17,060 nucleotides of DNA from UBA1151 sp963579925 (GCA_963579925.1 CAUZJA010000034.1:1-17060); one strand, 5' to 3'; shown: positions 7,157-14,684, counted from the first letter of the stretch. Numbers and translations: made by a program. The notes: a model not told the origin generated them from the sequence alone.

Positions 7157-8839
7157 ATGAGAATTACCGAGATACTGGAGTCCTACGTCCACGCCGCTCT
7201 GGCCGACGCCGAACAGGCTAACGACTTGCCCCCTGCAGGTGCCGTTGAAGTCGTCATCGAGCGCCCAAAAGAGGCCGGAAATGGCGACTTCAGTACCAAC
7301 GCAGCACTGCGCCTTGCCCGCGTCATGCGCATGTCGCCGCTCGATATCGCAAACAAGATCGCAAACAAGATCGCTGAGACCATAGGCGACAAACTCGAAC
7401 TGCAAAGCGTCACCGCCGCTGCACCTGGCTTCGTCAATTTCACGCTCTCACCCGAGTGGCTCCAATCGCAACTAAGCGAAGTTCGCCGACTCCCCGACAC
7501 CTACGGAAACCTCACCATCGGAGCCGGTGAAAAGGTCATGGTGGAGTTCGTCAGCGTTAATCCCACCGGCCCACTCCACGTCGGCCACGCCCGTGGGGGC
7601 GTCATCGGCAGTTCCATCGCCAACGTCATCGAGGCCGCCGGCTATGACGTAACCCGCGAGTACTACATCAACGATGGCGGCAACCAGATGCGCGTATTTA
7701 ACGAAACGCTCTACGCCCGCTATATGCAGGCCGCTGGCCACGATGTCCCGCTCCCCGAAGGCGCATACGAGGGCGAATACCTCACTGAGTACGCGGAAGG
7801 CTTCCTGAAAAGCGAAGGCGATCGCTTCGTCAGCATGGATCGCGATGAAGCCACCGTCGGAATGGCCGCGATCGCCCTCAAAGACACGCTCGCCATGATC
7901 AAGGAAGACATAGCGCTGCTCGGCATCGAGTACGACGTCTGGTTCTCCGAAAAGTCCATGCTGGACAACGGTAAGTTCCAGACCACCATATCCTACATGG
8001 ACGACCTCGGCCAAATCATCGACCGCGACGGCGCACGCTGGCTCAAAGGCCCCGGTGAAGACGATCAGGACAACGTCGTCATCCGCAGCGGCGATGGCGG
8101 CCCAACCTACTTCGGCACAGACATCGCCTACCACCACGATAAGTTCATCGAACGCGGATTCAGCAAGGTAATCGACGTCTGGGGCGCAGACCACCACGGG
8201 CACGTCGACCGCCTCAAAGCCGCCATGGGCGGCCTGGACATCGACCCCGAACGCCTCACTATCATCCTCAACCAGATCGTTTCATTCAAAGAAGGCGACG
8301 TCGCCAGGCGCTTCTCCAAGCGCAAAGGCGTAATGGTCACGCTAAGAGAACTGGTCGCTGAAGTCGGCGCGGACGCCTGCCGCTACACGTTCCTAAGCCG
8401 CTCAGCGGAAGCCCAGATGGAGTTCGACATCGAACTCGCCGCCAGCCGCTCCATGGACAATCCCGTCTACTACGTCCAATACGCCCACGCCCGCATCTCA
8501 TCCATCCTCCGCAACGCGATAGAGCAGAAAGTCGACGCAACAGACGCCGACCTCTCGCTCCTAACCCACGATGCAGAGCTAGCCCTCATCAGGCAAATAA
8601 TCGACCTGCCCGAAGTGATCGCCCTCTCAGCAGAACGCACAGAAGCAACCCAACTCCCCTACTACGCCTACGAGTTAGCCCGCGCCTTCACAACCTTCTA
8701 CGAACACTGCCGCGTCCTCTCTGAAAATGAAGAAGACCTCCCCATCAGCCAGGCCCGCCTCCAGCTAGTAGACGCCACAAGAATCGCCCTCGCCCGTACC
8801 CTAACCCTCATGGGAATGTCCGCCCCCGACAAGATGTAG
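7157..8839 (+). CDS. argS: Arginyl-tRNA synthetase
   Basis: Class I aminoacyl-tRNA synthetase charging tRNA-Arg. The 560-residue length is typical. The N-terminal Add1-type domain carries GNGDFSTNAAL (about 41-51) and APGFVNF (89-94). The catalytic core has FVSVNPTGPLHVGHARGG with HVGH at 141-144, EYYINDGGNQ, YFGTDIAYH (318-326) and the HGHVDRLKAAM element. There is no classical KMSKS; RFSKRKG (385-391) occupies that place, common in ArgRS. NPVYYVQYAHAR (435-446) begins the anticodon-binding helical domain. The ATG at 7157 fits the family start, though no Shine-Dalgarno is visible. A perfect 12-base tandem duplication (7346-7369) lengthens a helix. The gene is alone and intact; a hairpin repeat follows 25 bases after the stop. 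Confidence 0.97.
   Translation: MRITEILESYVHAALADAEQANDLPPAGAVEVVIERPKEAGNGDFSTNAALRLARVMRMSPLDIANKIANKIAETIGDKLELQSVTAAAPGFVNFTLSPEWLQSQLSEVRRLPDTYGNLTIGAGEKVMVEFVSVNPTGPLHVGHARGGVIGSSIANVIEAAGYDVTREYYINDGGNQMRVFNETLYARYMQAAGHDVPLPEGAYEGEYLTEYAEGFLKSEGDRFVSMDRDEATVGMAAIALKDTLAMIKEDIALLGIEYDVWFSEKSMLDNGKFQTTISYMDDLGQIIDRDGARWLKGPGEDDQDNVVIRSGDGGPTYFGTDIAYHHDKFIERGFSKVIDVWGADHHGHVDRLKAAMGGLDIDPERLTIILNQIVSFKEGDVARRFSKRKGVMVTLRELVAEVGADACRYTFLSRSAEAQMEFDIELAASRSMDNPVYYVQYAHARISSILRNAIEQKVDATDADLSLLTHDAELALIRQIIDLPEVIALSAERTEATQLPYYAYELARAFTTFYEHCRVLSENEEDLPISQARLQLVDATRIALARTLTLMGMSAPDKM
7346..7369 (+). repeat. In-frame 12-base tandem duplication inside argS
   Basis: ATCGCAAACAAG occurs twice back to back, and a third copy begins (ATCGC). 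It encodes IANKIANKIA in the N-terminal domain. The exact identity suggests a recent slippage duplication that keeps the frame. Confidence 0.7.
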
Positions 8840-8863
8840 GCCTGAGAGCGTCCGGCCACGCGA

Positions 8864-8900
8864 GGAATGCCATCCTGAGCTTGTCGAAGGGCGGCATTCC
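8864..8900. repeat. Hairpin repeat of the CCTGAGCTTGTCGAAGG type after argS
   Basis: GGAATGCC (8864-8871) and GGCATTCC (8893-8900) form a perfect 8-base stem around TCCTGAGCTTGTCGAAGGG. The core is a widely dispersed bacterial intergenic repeat that I recognise from many genomes. It could act as a processing or termination hairpin for argS. The remaining gap up to 9105 shows nothing I can support. Confidence 0.65.
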
Positions 8901-9105
8901 GGAAACCGACATCCACGCGTCACCCCACATACGCAAACAACCCACCACTTGTAGGCCCCCCCGTGGTTGCCCGGCTACTAGCGCCCCCAAAAATGTGAAG
9001 CAGCCTAGCTGTAGTTGTGTTCTTAGCCCGAATATTGCCATAATGCCTACCAACAGGCCGTGGACTTCTTGATATCCAAGCGCAACGCCACAGAGGCAAC
9101 ACGAG

Positions 9106-10207
9106 ATGGAATCCCCCCTGGACTTGGTCGAGCGATTCGACGAAATCACCCCAAAGTGGCTCACAAATGCCCTCCGAAAAGGTGGCGTAGTCAAGAACGC
9201 CGTAGTTGAGAGCGTTGACATTGTTGAACAAGGCCTCAGCGCCGGATTCGTAAGCGGCCTCGCCCGAATCACACCGACTTACAGTGAAGGCGGCGAAGGT
9301 GCACCGGCCAGCATCATCGCAAAGCTGCCTTCTCTCGATCCGGCCACAGAGGCGCTGTCAACCAGTTTTCACATGTATGAGAGAGAGCCGGTTCTATCAA
9401 GAGATTGGACCAGATGCAGGAATTCGAACGCCCACCTGCTACTACAGTGCCATGGACGTGGCTCAAACCCGGCACGTACTACTGCTGGATGACCCCGGCC
9501 CGGTAGGCCTGCATGCAACCAGCCCCGACTGCACGATTGATGAGGCCCACAGAGCTCTAAAGGCAGTGGCGGGGATGCACGCCAAGTGGTGGGATAGCGA
9601 GAAACTCAAGGAATTTTCCTGGCTCGCATCGGGTGAAAGCCAATCGTTAATGATGGCTGCCCCACGCAAGTTTCGAGCCAGTACGGACGCCGTGAAAGAG
9701 CGTTTCTCAGGCAGGCTGCCGGATGGGCTTGAAGGGGTGGGCGATCGCTACGGACCGGTTATACCTCAGATCATGCAACGCAATGCGGTGAGCCCACTCA
9801 CCCTGGTGCATGGTGAGTTCCGGCCCGAGAACCTCTACTTTAGTGATGACGACGATGGGGTAATGGCAGTGACATGGCAACTCGCGGGCCGATGGCATGG
9901 AGCCTCGGATGTCGCCTACTTCATCCCCTACGCTCTTGCTACAGAGGACCGTCGACAACACGAGCAAAGCCTGCCCCGCACCTACTACGGAGCACTGACC
10001 GACAACGGTATTGCCAACTATTCCTACGATCTGTTACTGGAGCACTACCGACTTGGCTTGCTTCGCAACCTTTCAGTATTCGTCATCGCCGACGAGAACG
10101 TTGATCTCGAGGTATCCGAAGGCGAAATTTGGCAAACTCGCAGGGTCCAAAGCCTCCAGGCCCTCATCGACTGGAACGTACTAGAACTACTCCCAGAACT
10201 GGAATAG
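9106..10207 (+). pseudogene. APH/ecdysteroid-kinase-like phosphotransferase, frameshifted, catalytic residues lost
   Basis: The first 94 codons (ATG at 9106, GAGG upstream) read through IIAKLPSLDP, containing the ATP-site lysine, to HMYERE. The family continues 'ERExRFY', but here the match jumps to another frame (RFYQEIGPDAGIRTPTCYYS from 9389), so one base is extra or two are missing at about 9388. The second frame runs uninterrupted to 10207, giving about 367 codons in total, the family's normal length. The catalytic loop reads LVHGEFRPENLYF where HGD...N is expected (Asp to Glu), and the metal site reads AVTWQLAGR where (I/L)DWQ is expected (Asp to Thr). Loss of both acidic residues argues for real decay rather than a sequencing error. 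Homologues are APH-superfamily kinases of small molecules with unknown substrates. Confidence 0.82.
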
Positions 10208-10242
10208 CCACTACTGACCTAACCGGCAACGCCCCATCGTCT

Positions 10243-10260
10243 TTCCGGCGTAGGCCGGAA
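10243..10260. repeat. REP-like hairpin after the phosphotransferase pseudogene
   Basis: TTCCGGC-GTAG-GCCGGAA is a perfect 7-base-pair stem with a tetraloop, followed by TCCAGAGTC. It matches the common dispersed 'TTCCxGCxxxGCxGGAATCCAG' type. It lies 35 bases past the stop. Confidence 0.65.
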
Positions 10261-10336
10261 TCCAGAGTCACGCCACTAACACCCCATCAAACGCACGAGT
10301 TCCACGCACCGATCGCGCCGCTCCAACTTCCCCAAA

Positions 10337-10353
10337 ATGCCTCCATGGCAGAT
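10337..10353 (+). repeat. Family A unit at the amidohydrolase 3' end
   Basis: ATGCCTCCATGGCAGAT differs by one base from the matching part of the copies at 5411 and 13414. It ends three bases from the stop codon of the minus-strand amidohydrolase. The rest of the preceding gap has no feature I can name. Confidence 0.6.
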
Positions 10354-10356
10354 AGC

Positions 10357-11361
10357 CTAAATCCGATACGTCCGCAAGGCCGTCCCCCGGAATAGCGCCG
10401 CCTTCTCGTCATCCGAGAAGCCCTCAGCTATCCGCTTAAACATGTTCCACAAAACCGTGTACGAAACCGACTGCTTATCCACCGGGAAGTTGCTCTCAAA
10501 CATGCACCTATCCACGCCAAACTCCTCAATGCAGTGCAAATACCACGGCCCCATCGCCTGAGCCAGTTCCGCTGAGCCTGCGGGCACCTCACGCTCGTGC
10601 CAACCAAACCCACCAAGCGTCATCCCGAACCCGCCAACCTTCACCACCACATTCGGACACGCCGATAGCGCGGTAATGCCAGCCTTCCATTTCGCCATAA
10701 CCTCGTCGTTCCTGCCTTCATATGTCCCAATGCCAATTGGCCCACCGATGTGATCCAGAACAATCGGCACATTCGGGAACGCATTCGCCAAATCAACCAA
10801 CTCCATCAACTGCGGGTGATACAGCCACGCCTCATAACTCAAGCCAAGATTCCCAAGCTCCGCAAACCCCTCCCGGAACTTTGCATCACCCAGCATCCCC
10901 TCCCGAGGCTTCTTGTACGAAGTCAGCGCAGGACTCGCATCCCAAACCGAAGCATGCCGAATCCCCCTGAACCTATCCCGACTCGCCGATATATGCGCCT
11001 CCAACACCTCACGCACAGACACGCCAGCACTCAGATCCGCAAAACCAATAATCCCCGCCGCCAGCCTGGCGTCACCATAAATCCCGCTTGCACTCTGCGC
11101 AGCAATTCCCTGAACAAACTCAACCTCGCCAACAGACGCCATCACCGCCGGTCCATCCTTGCGATACATAGCGCTGCACTCAACAAACACCGTCTCAGTA
11201 ATGTTGTGCCCACCGTCCCGGGTATCCGACAACAACTCATCCAACAGATAACGACTATCCGGCCGCTCCCACAAATGATGATGCGGATCACAAATAGCCA
11301 ACTCCGGCTCCAAAACCTCTTCCTGAGTCTTCGCCAACCAATCCTCACGCACGGTCGTCAT
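10357..11361 (-). CDS. Amidohydrolase-2 family metal-dependent hydrolase
   Basis: A TIM-barrel hydrolase of the amidohydrolase-2 (decarboxylase/lactonase-like) type, 334 residues, close to the family norm. The N-terminal metal motif is ICDPHHHLW (H27, H29); later elements are GIRHASVWD, YEAWLYHPQL, IVLDHIGGPIG (conserved His and Gly-rich loop), VVVKVGGFGM and the C-terminal CMFESNFPVDK with the 'FxSNFP' signature, ending in GTALRTYRI. No signal peptide is visible, so it is probably cytoplasmic. The ATG at 11361 is chosen: GGAG stands six bases before it, and the in-frame TTG at 11373 is part of that same TTGGAG. Such genes often act on lactones or cyclic carboxylates in catabolic pathways, but no neighbour here fixes the substrate. 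A family A repeat sits next to the stop. Confidence 0.9.
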   Translation of the reverse strand: MTTVREDWLAKTQEEVLEPELAICDPHHHLWERPDSRYLLDELLSDTRDGGHNITETVFVECSAMYRKDGPAVMASVGEVEFVQGIAAQSASGIYGDARLAAGIIGFADLSAGVSVREVLEAHISASRDRFRGIRHASVWDASPALTSYKKPREGMLGDAKFREGFAELGNLGLSYEAWLYHPQLMELVDLANAFPNVPIVLDHIGGPIGIGTYEGRNDEVMAKWKAGITALSACPNVVVKVGGFGMTLGGFGWHEREVPAGSAELAQAMGPWYLHCIEEFGVDRCMFESNFPVDKQSVSYTVLWNMFKRIAEGFSDDEKAALFRGTALRTYRI

Positions 11362-11416
11362 TTGATTCTCCAACTCTGATTAGGTCATCCAAATTTAGAG
11401 TGAGCATACATCCCAC

Positions 11417-11568
11417 GTAGGGGTGTCTGCGATAGCTGCACCCCGGAGGCCGCTAAGTCATCACCAACCTGCATCGATAGCGAACGCAAGATGCGAGCCG
11501 TCGTGGTGTTGGGCGCCACGTTTCAGTCGGATGTCATATCCGGGCGCAGCTATCGCAGCCTCCCCTAC
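11417..11568. repeat. Family D inverted-repeat element (152 bases)
   Basis: The left end 11417-11444 and the reverse complement of 11541-11568 agree at 24 of 28 positions; both contain GTCTGCGATAGCTGC or a one-base variant, after GTAGGGG. A third, single copy lies at 14836-14862. The interior (11445-11540) shows no convincing gene. It lies between the amidohydrolase start and the methyltransferase remnant. Confidence 0.72.
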
Positions 11569-11577
11569 GACTGGCTC

Positions 11578-11663
11578 TTCAGCGCCCGCGCTAAATGCGC
11601 AACTGGCAGATGCCCGTTCCCGGATTTCAGCGCCCAGCGCTATATGCCCGTGCGGCAGGCACC
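11578..11663 (+). repeat. Two tandem family A variants, 48-base period
   Basis: TTCAGCGCCCGCGCTAAATGC starts at 11578 and TTCAGCGCCCAGCGCTATATGC-type sequence starts at 11626. Each is followed by a GGCAG-containing A core (11595-11616, and the full consensus ATGCCCGTGCGGCAGGCACC at 11644-11663). Here the leading hairpin GCGCCC/GCGC replaces the usual GCCGC-CTT-GCGGC. The second core lies inside the last codons of the methyltransferase remnant. Confidence 0.65.
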
Positions 11664-12439
11664 AGACACGGCCCACGCACGCGCAATCAAATCAATTGAC
11701 CCATCACCACCCACCGGCAACGCATCACGCACACTCTCTCTCAGCACCTCAAGCGCCCCCTCATCCAGCGACATCACATACGTCGGTGCAGACCCCTGAC
11801 CACCCGTAAACGGCACCCAGTAGTCGTCAAAATTCACAAAGTGAGCCGGCGCGTCGACTGCTCGCACCTCCACGTTAACCAACCCAGCCGCCTCGAAATG
11901 CGCCTTCAATGCCGCGGGCTCGCACAACGGCGGCTCACGCAACCCCTCATCAAACCGCGCCGACTCCGGATCAAGCGCCACCGCCGCATAATCTGCATCT
12001 CGCCCGCATAATCCCAGACATATGCCGCAACCGTTCCGCCCGGCCGCGCCACGCGAGCCATCTCCGCTATACCCGCCCTCACGTCCGGAATGAAGTTCAA
12101 CACCAGCCCAGAAACAACCGCATCGAACGCATCCGACTCCACCGGAAGATCCTCAGCACTACCAACGGAGAAGCTAACTCGATCATCCCGAACAACATCC
12201 CTCGCCCGCTCAATCAACCCCTCCGAAGGGTCAACACCAACAACCCTCTAGGGTGCGCAGTTCGACAAGATCGGCAGCGTAAGCTCACCAGTCCCCGAAC
12301 CAACATCTAACCATCGCGAACCCGCCTCAATTGACAACCACTCAAGAAAAACAGGCGCAACCAGCCGACTCCACCGCCCCATGTACATCTCATACGCCCC
12401 ACCACTACTGAAATTCGCACTACTGGTACTTGAAGACAT
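11640..12439 (-). pseudogene. SAM-dependent methyltransferase, stop codon plus deletion
   Basis: A class I methyltransferase broken at two points. The ATG at 12439 opens a frame with AYEMYMGRWSRLVAPVF and the SAM motif WLDVGSGTGELT. An in-frame TAG (12248-12250) then interrupts it; beyond the TAG the same frame continues as RVVGVDPSEGLIERAR, AEDLPVESDAFDAVVS and ARPGGTVAAYVWDYAGEM, all expected family elements. At about 11982-11990 the match changes frame: the usual 'RxFWDAAVALDP' junction has lost about four residues, and AVALDPESARFDEG resumes in another frame down to DGSIDLIARAWAV. The last residues (ACRTGI) and the TAG are encoded by a family A repeat. Two independent lesions make a true pseudogene likely; the substrate is unknown. 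Confidence 0.85.
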
Positions 12440-12450
12440 CCACCCACGCC

Positions 12451-12479
12451 TCTTCACTAGCTAACTTTGCGCGTATAGT
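12451..12479 (+). promoter_or_regulatory. Weak candidate promoter for the crotonase gene
   Basis: TATAGT at 12474-12479 (5 of 6 to TATAAT) with TCTTCA 17 bases upstream (3 of 6), 65 bases before the ATG. The position in a divergent gap fits, but the -35 is poor. Confidence 0.25.
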
Positions 12480-12523
12480 AAGCCAACTCAAACTAACGAC
12501 CACCATCACCTGCGGCTGCTAAA

Positions 12524-12543
12524 GTGCCCGTACGGCAGGTACA
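12524..12543 (+). repeat. Family A unit forming the 5' leader of the crotonase gene
   Basis: GTGCCCGTACGGCAGGTACA ends one base before the ATG at 12545. It is the only A copy in the window placed at a gene start. Its CAGG is the only Shine-Dalgarno-like sequence available to the gene. Confidence 0.65.
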
Positions 12544-12544
12544 C

Positions 12545-13342
12545 ATGACCGAACTCCAAATCACCGACGACAAACACGTCAGAACCCTCCAACTAAACCG
12601 CCCTGAAAAAAAGAACGCCCTCTCGCAAACCCTCGCATGGGACCTCGTTCGCGCCATCGACGAAGCATCAGCAGACGACGACGTCTGGGTCGTCGCAATC
12701 ACCGGCAGCGGCGACTCCTTCTGCTCCGGCCTCGACCTCACGCCGGAAGGAAACGAACCAGACACCGGTATCAGCTCTGAGCGCCAGTCTCTCCTGGAAG
12801 ACCTCAGATGGGTCGGCCACCTCCCGCTCGCATTGCGCGAGCGCTGCGATAAGCCGGTAGTCGCCGGTATCAACGGCGTTGCAGCAGGCGCAGGACTCGC
12901 CATTGCAATGGCCTGCGACATCCGACTCGCCGCTCAAAGTGCATGGCTCTTCCCCGGCTACTCCCGAATCGGCGCGTCTCCCGATGGCGGCCTCTCCTAC
13001 ACACTCCCGCAAGCCATCGGCTATGAACGCGCCATGCGCTTCCTGCTCGAAAGCAAACGAGTCGACGCCGTAGACGCCCTTGCGCTTGGCCTAATCGGCG
13101 AAGTAGTCCCCGACGATCAGTTCCAGGCCCACCTCACCGAATACTGCCTCGAACTAACCGCCATCTCACCCACAGCAGCCGCACTCACCAAAAGAGTAGT
13201 CCGAGAAGCAACAAAAATCGACCTCGAAGCCCAGGCCCGCTACGAGTTACAAAGCATCGGCAAAGCCTTCGAAACAGAAGACGGCAAAGAATCCCGTGCC
13301 GCCTTCCTGGAACGCCGCCCCCCCAACATCACCGGCCAGTAA
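12545..13342 (+). CDS. Enoyl-CoA hydratase/isomerase (crotonase) family protein
   Basis: A crotonase-fold acyl-CoA enzyme of 265 residues, normal family length. LNRPEKKNALS (18-27), ITGSGDSFCSGLDL (52-65, first oxyanion-hole segment) and GINGVAAGAGLAIAMACDIRLAA (109-130, second oxyanion hole) are clear. The two catalytic glutamates of true hydratases (rat E144/E164) are replaced by A119 and Y139. Instead SRIGASPDGGLSYTLP carries D147, the pattern of isomerase-type members (PaaG or enoyl-CoA isomerase-like), so an isomerase or other crotonase reaction is more likely than hydration. The ATG at 12545 is preferred over an upstream GTG (12524), which would read the family A repeat as protein. Two bases after the stop a B-A repeat begins. 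Confidence 0.9.
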   Translation: MTELQITDDKHVRTLQLNRPEKKNALSQTLAWDLVRAIDEASADDDVWVVAITGSGDSFCSGLDLTPEGNEPDTGISSERQSLLEDLRWVGHLPLALRERCDKPVVAGINGVAAGAGLAIAMACDIRLAAQSAWLFPGYSRIGASPDGGLSYTLPQAIGYERAMRFLLESKRVDAVDALALGLIGEVVPDDQFQAHLTEYCLELTAISPTAAALTKRVVREATKIDLEAQARYELQSIGKAFETEDGKESRAAFLERRPPNITGQ

Positions 13343-13343
13343 G

Positions 13344-13455
13344 ATTTATCCCCTCGCCCCCCGGGAGAGGGCCAGGGTGTGGGGGCTGCTCCTCTTCCGC
13401 TGCCCTGCGGCCAATGCCTGCATGGCAGATGCCCTATGCCCGTGTGGCAGACACC
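13344..13455 (+). repeat. Composite B-A repeat between convergent genes
   Basis: The B part (13344-13391): ATTTATCCCCTC, then a CCCTCGCCC / GGGAGAGGG hairpin (one mismatch), then CCAGGGTGTGGGGGCTGCTC. The A part: TGCCCTGCGGCC, the core ATGCCTGCATGGCAGATGCC (13414-13433) and a second core ATGCCCGTGTGGCAGACACC (13436-13455). The second core encodes the C-terminus and stop of the MFS gene on the other strand. Confidence 0.82.
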
Positions 13456-14666
13456 TCATCACCCCGCCGCAACATCGGCCAGACCAGAGTCGCGACGCCA
13501 AGCGCAATCAACCCCTCAATCGACACAATCATCACCGCGCTAGATGCCCCAAACATACTCGCCATCAAACCAATATTCAGAATCCCAATCGGCCCAACGC
13601 CAATCCCCGCCGATAGCAACCCCAGCATCCGCGATCTCATCTCAAGCGGCGTCGCCATTAGCATCAGCGCCGACTGTGTCGACGAGAACGCGGCGTGACC
13701 CATCCCCCCAATGAAGACCAACGGCAGCGATAGCGCATACCAACCGGATAGCGAAAACAGAAGTGCAGGCACCAGATACAGGAACGCTCCGTACTGATAA
13801 ACCCGGCCAAACTGCCTCGGAGCCATCTTGAGCGCGATAGTCGCTGCACCAATTAACGAACCGATGCCCTGAGACGACACCAGCACTCCCACCAGCAGAG
13901 GACTCACACCAAGCTCATCCTCGCCAATCACCGGAATCATGCTTCTGATCGGCGTCGACCAGAGATCGATGATCACGGTGATCGCCAGTATCGACATGAT
14001 CACTCTTTTAGACCGCGCGAAGCTGAGTGCAGCGCCAAAATCAGCAATGAAATTCGGTCTGTTGGCCGGCAATTTGGGACGGTGATACCTAACCGTATAG
14101 ACCAACCCCGCAGCGAACAGGTAAACCAGCACGCCTAGGAAATAGACGCCCTCGATGCCCACAAACTGCAGCATCCCACCGCCTATCACCGGGCCCAACG
14201 CCAGTGACGATGTAAGCAACGCAGCGTCCAACCCGATAGCGCGACCCACCCGAGAACTAGGAACACTATCCGCCAACATCGGCTTACGAAGAGAGAACTC
14301 CGTCGTCATAGCAACGCCGTTGATGAACACACCAATCACAACGTGCCAGATCTCCAGCCGATCTTGCAGCGCCAACACCCCAAGCACCGCCGCAGTCACC
14401 GCCATGATCCCGAACACCAGGATGAACATGACCTTGCGATTGAACCTGTCCGCCACCACCCCAAACGCCAGACCAAACGGAATCAAAGGTGCCCGCTGGA
14501 TGAAAAACATCATCGCAACGTAAAAAGCGTTCCCCGTCTCCTGGAACACGAATATCGCAATCGCCAGCGTCTCAAGCTGCCGCATCCCACCAAGAATCAT
14601 TCCAGACAGCAAAAGCTTCCTGAAATTCAAGTTCGACCAGAGCGATTGATCCTCTCGATTAGCCAT
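13434..14666 (-). CDS. MFS transporter
   Basis: Major facilitator superfamily permease of 410 residues, the normal size for the 12-helix type, in the inner membrane. Motif A between the second and third helices is visible as GVVADRFNRK (residues 69-78). Hydrophobic segments alternate with short loops along the whole length, for example LILGG...AIAIFV, MFILVFGIMAVTAAVLGVL, YFLGVLVYLFAAGLVY, YGAFLYLVPALLFSLSG and LLSAGIGVGPIGILNIG. This resembles the EntS/MFS_3-type exporters, so efflux is plausible; the substrate is unknown. ATG 14666 is used rather than the adjoining GTG 14669; no good Shine-Dalgarno is visible. A perfect AAGGCG-AG-CGCCTT hairpin (14671-14684) lies just before the start. The last six codons (SATRA and the stop) lie in a family A repeat. 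Confidence 0.93.
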   Translation of the reverse strand: MANREDQSLWSNLNFRKLLLSGMILGGMRQLETLAIAIFVFQETGNAFYVAMMFFIQRAPLIPFGLAFGVVADRFNRKVMFILVFGIMAVTAAVLGVLALQDRLEIWHVVIGVFINGVAMTTEFSLRKPMLADSVPSSRVGRAIGLDAALLTSSLALGPVIGGGMLQFVGIEGVYFLGVLVYLFAAGLVYTVRYHRPKLPANRPNFIADFGAALSFARSKRVIMSILAITVIIDLWSTPIRSMIPVIGEDELGVSPLLVGVLVSSQGIGSLIGAATIALKMAPRQFGRVYQYGAFLYLVPALLFSLSGWYALSLPLVFIGGMGHAAFSSTQSALMLMATPLEMRSRMLGLLSAGIGVGPIGILNIGLMASMFGASSAVMIVSIEGLIALGVATLVWPMLRRGDEVSATRA

Positions 14667-14670
14667 CACA

Positions 14671-14684
14671 AAGGCGAGCGCCTT
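14671..14684. promoter_or_regulatory. Hairpin abutting the MFS start codon
   Basis: AAGGCG-AG-CGCCTT, a 6-base-pair perfect inverted repeat, ends four bases upstream of the MFS ATG, where the ribosome binding site should be. In RNA it could limit initiation; the two-base loop means the stem would open partly. Confidence 0.3.

Noticed and set aside
7472..8203. Long open frame of 243 codons on the minus strand within argS
   Set aside because: Antisense shadow of a strongly conserved gene; its composition is the repetitive Val/Ala/Asp pattern typical of reading GC-rich coding DNA backwards.
9015..9044. Promoter-like TTGTGT ... CATAAT upstream of the phosphotransferase pseudogene
   Set aside because: Only 3 of 6 at -35; chance matches of this quality are common.
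10750..11379. 209-codon plus-strand frame opposite the amidohydrolase
   Set aside because: Low-complexity Arg/Pro/Ile shadow without motifs; the opposite strand has a clear family match.
11461..11676. 71-codon minus-strand frame over the D element and A repeats
   Set aside because: Consists almost wholly of repeat DNA and overlaps the methyltransferase remnant; no independent support.
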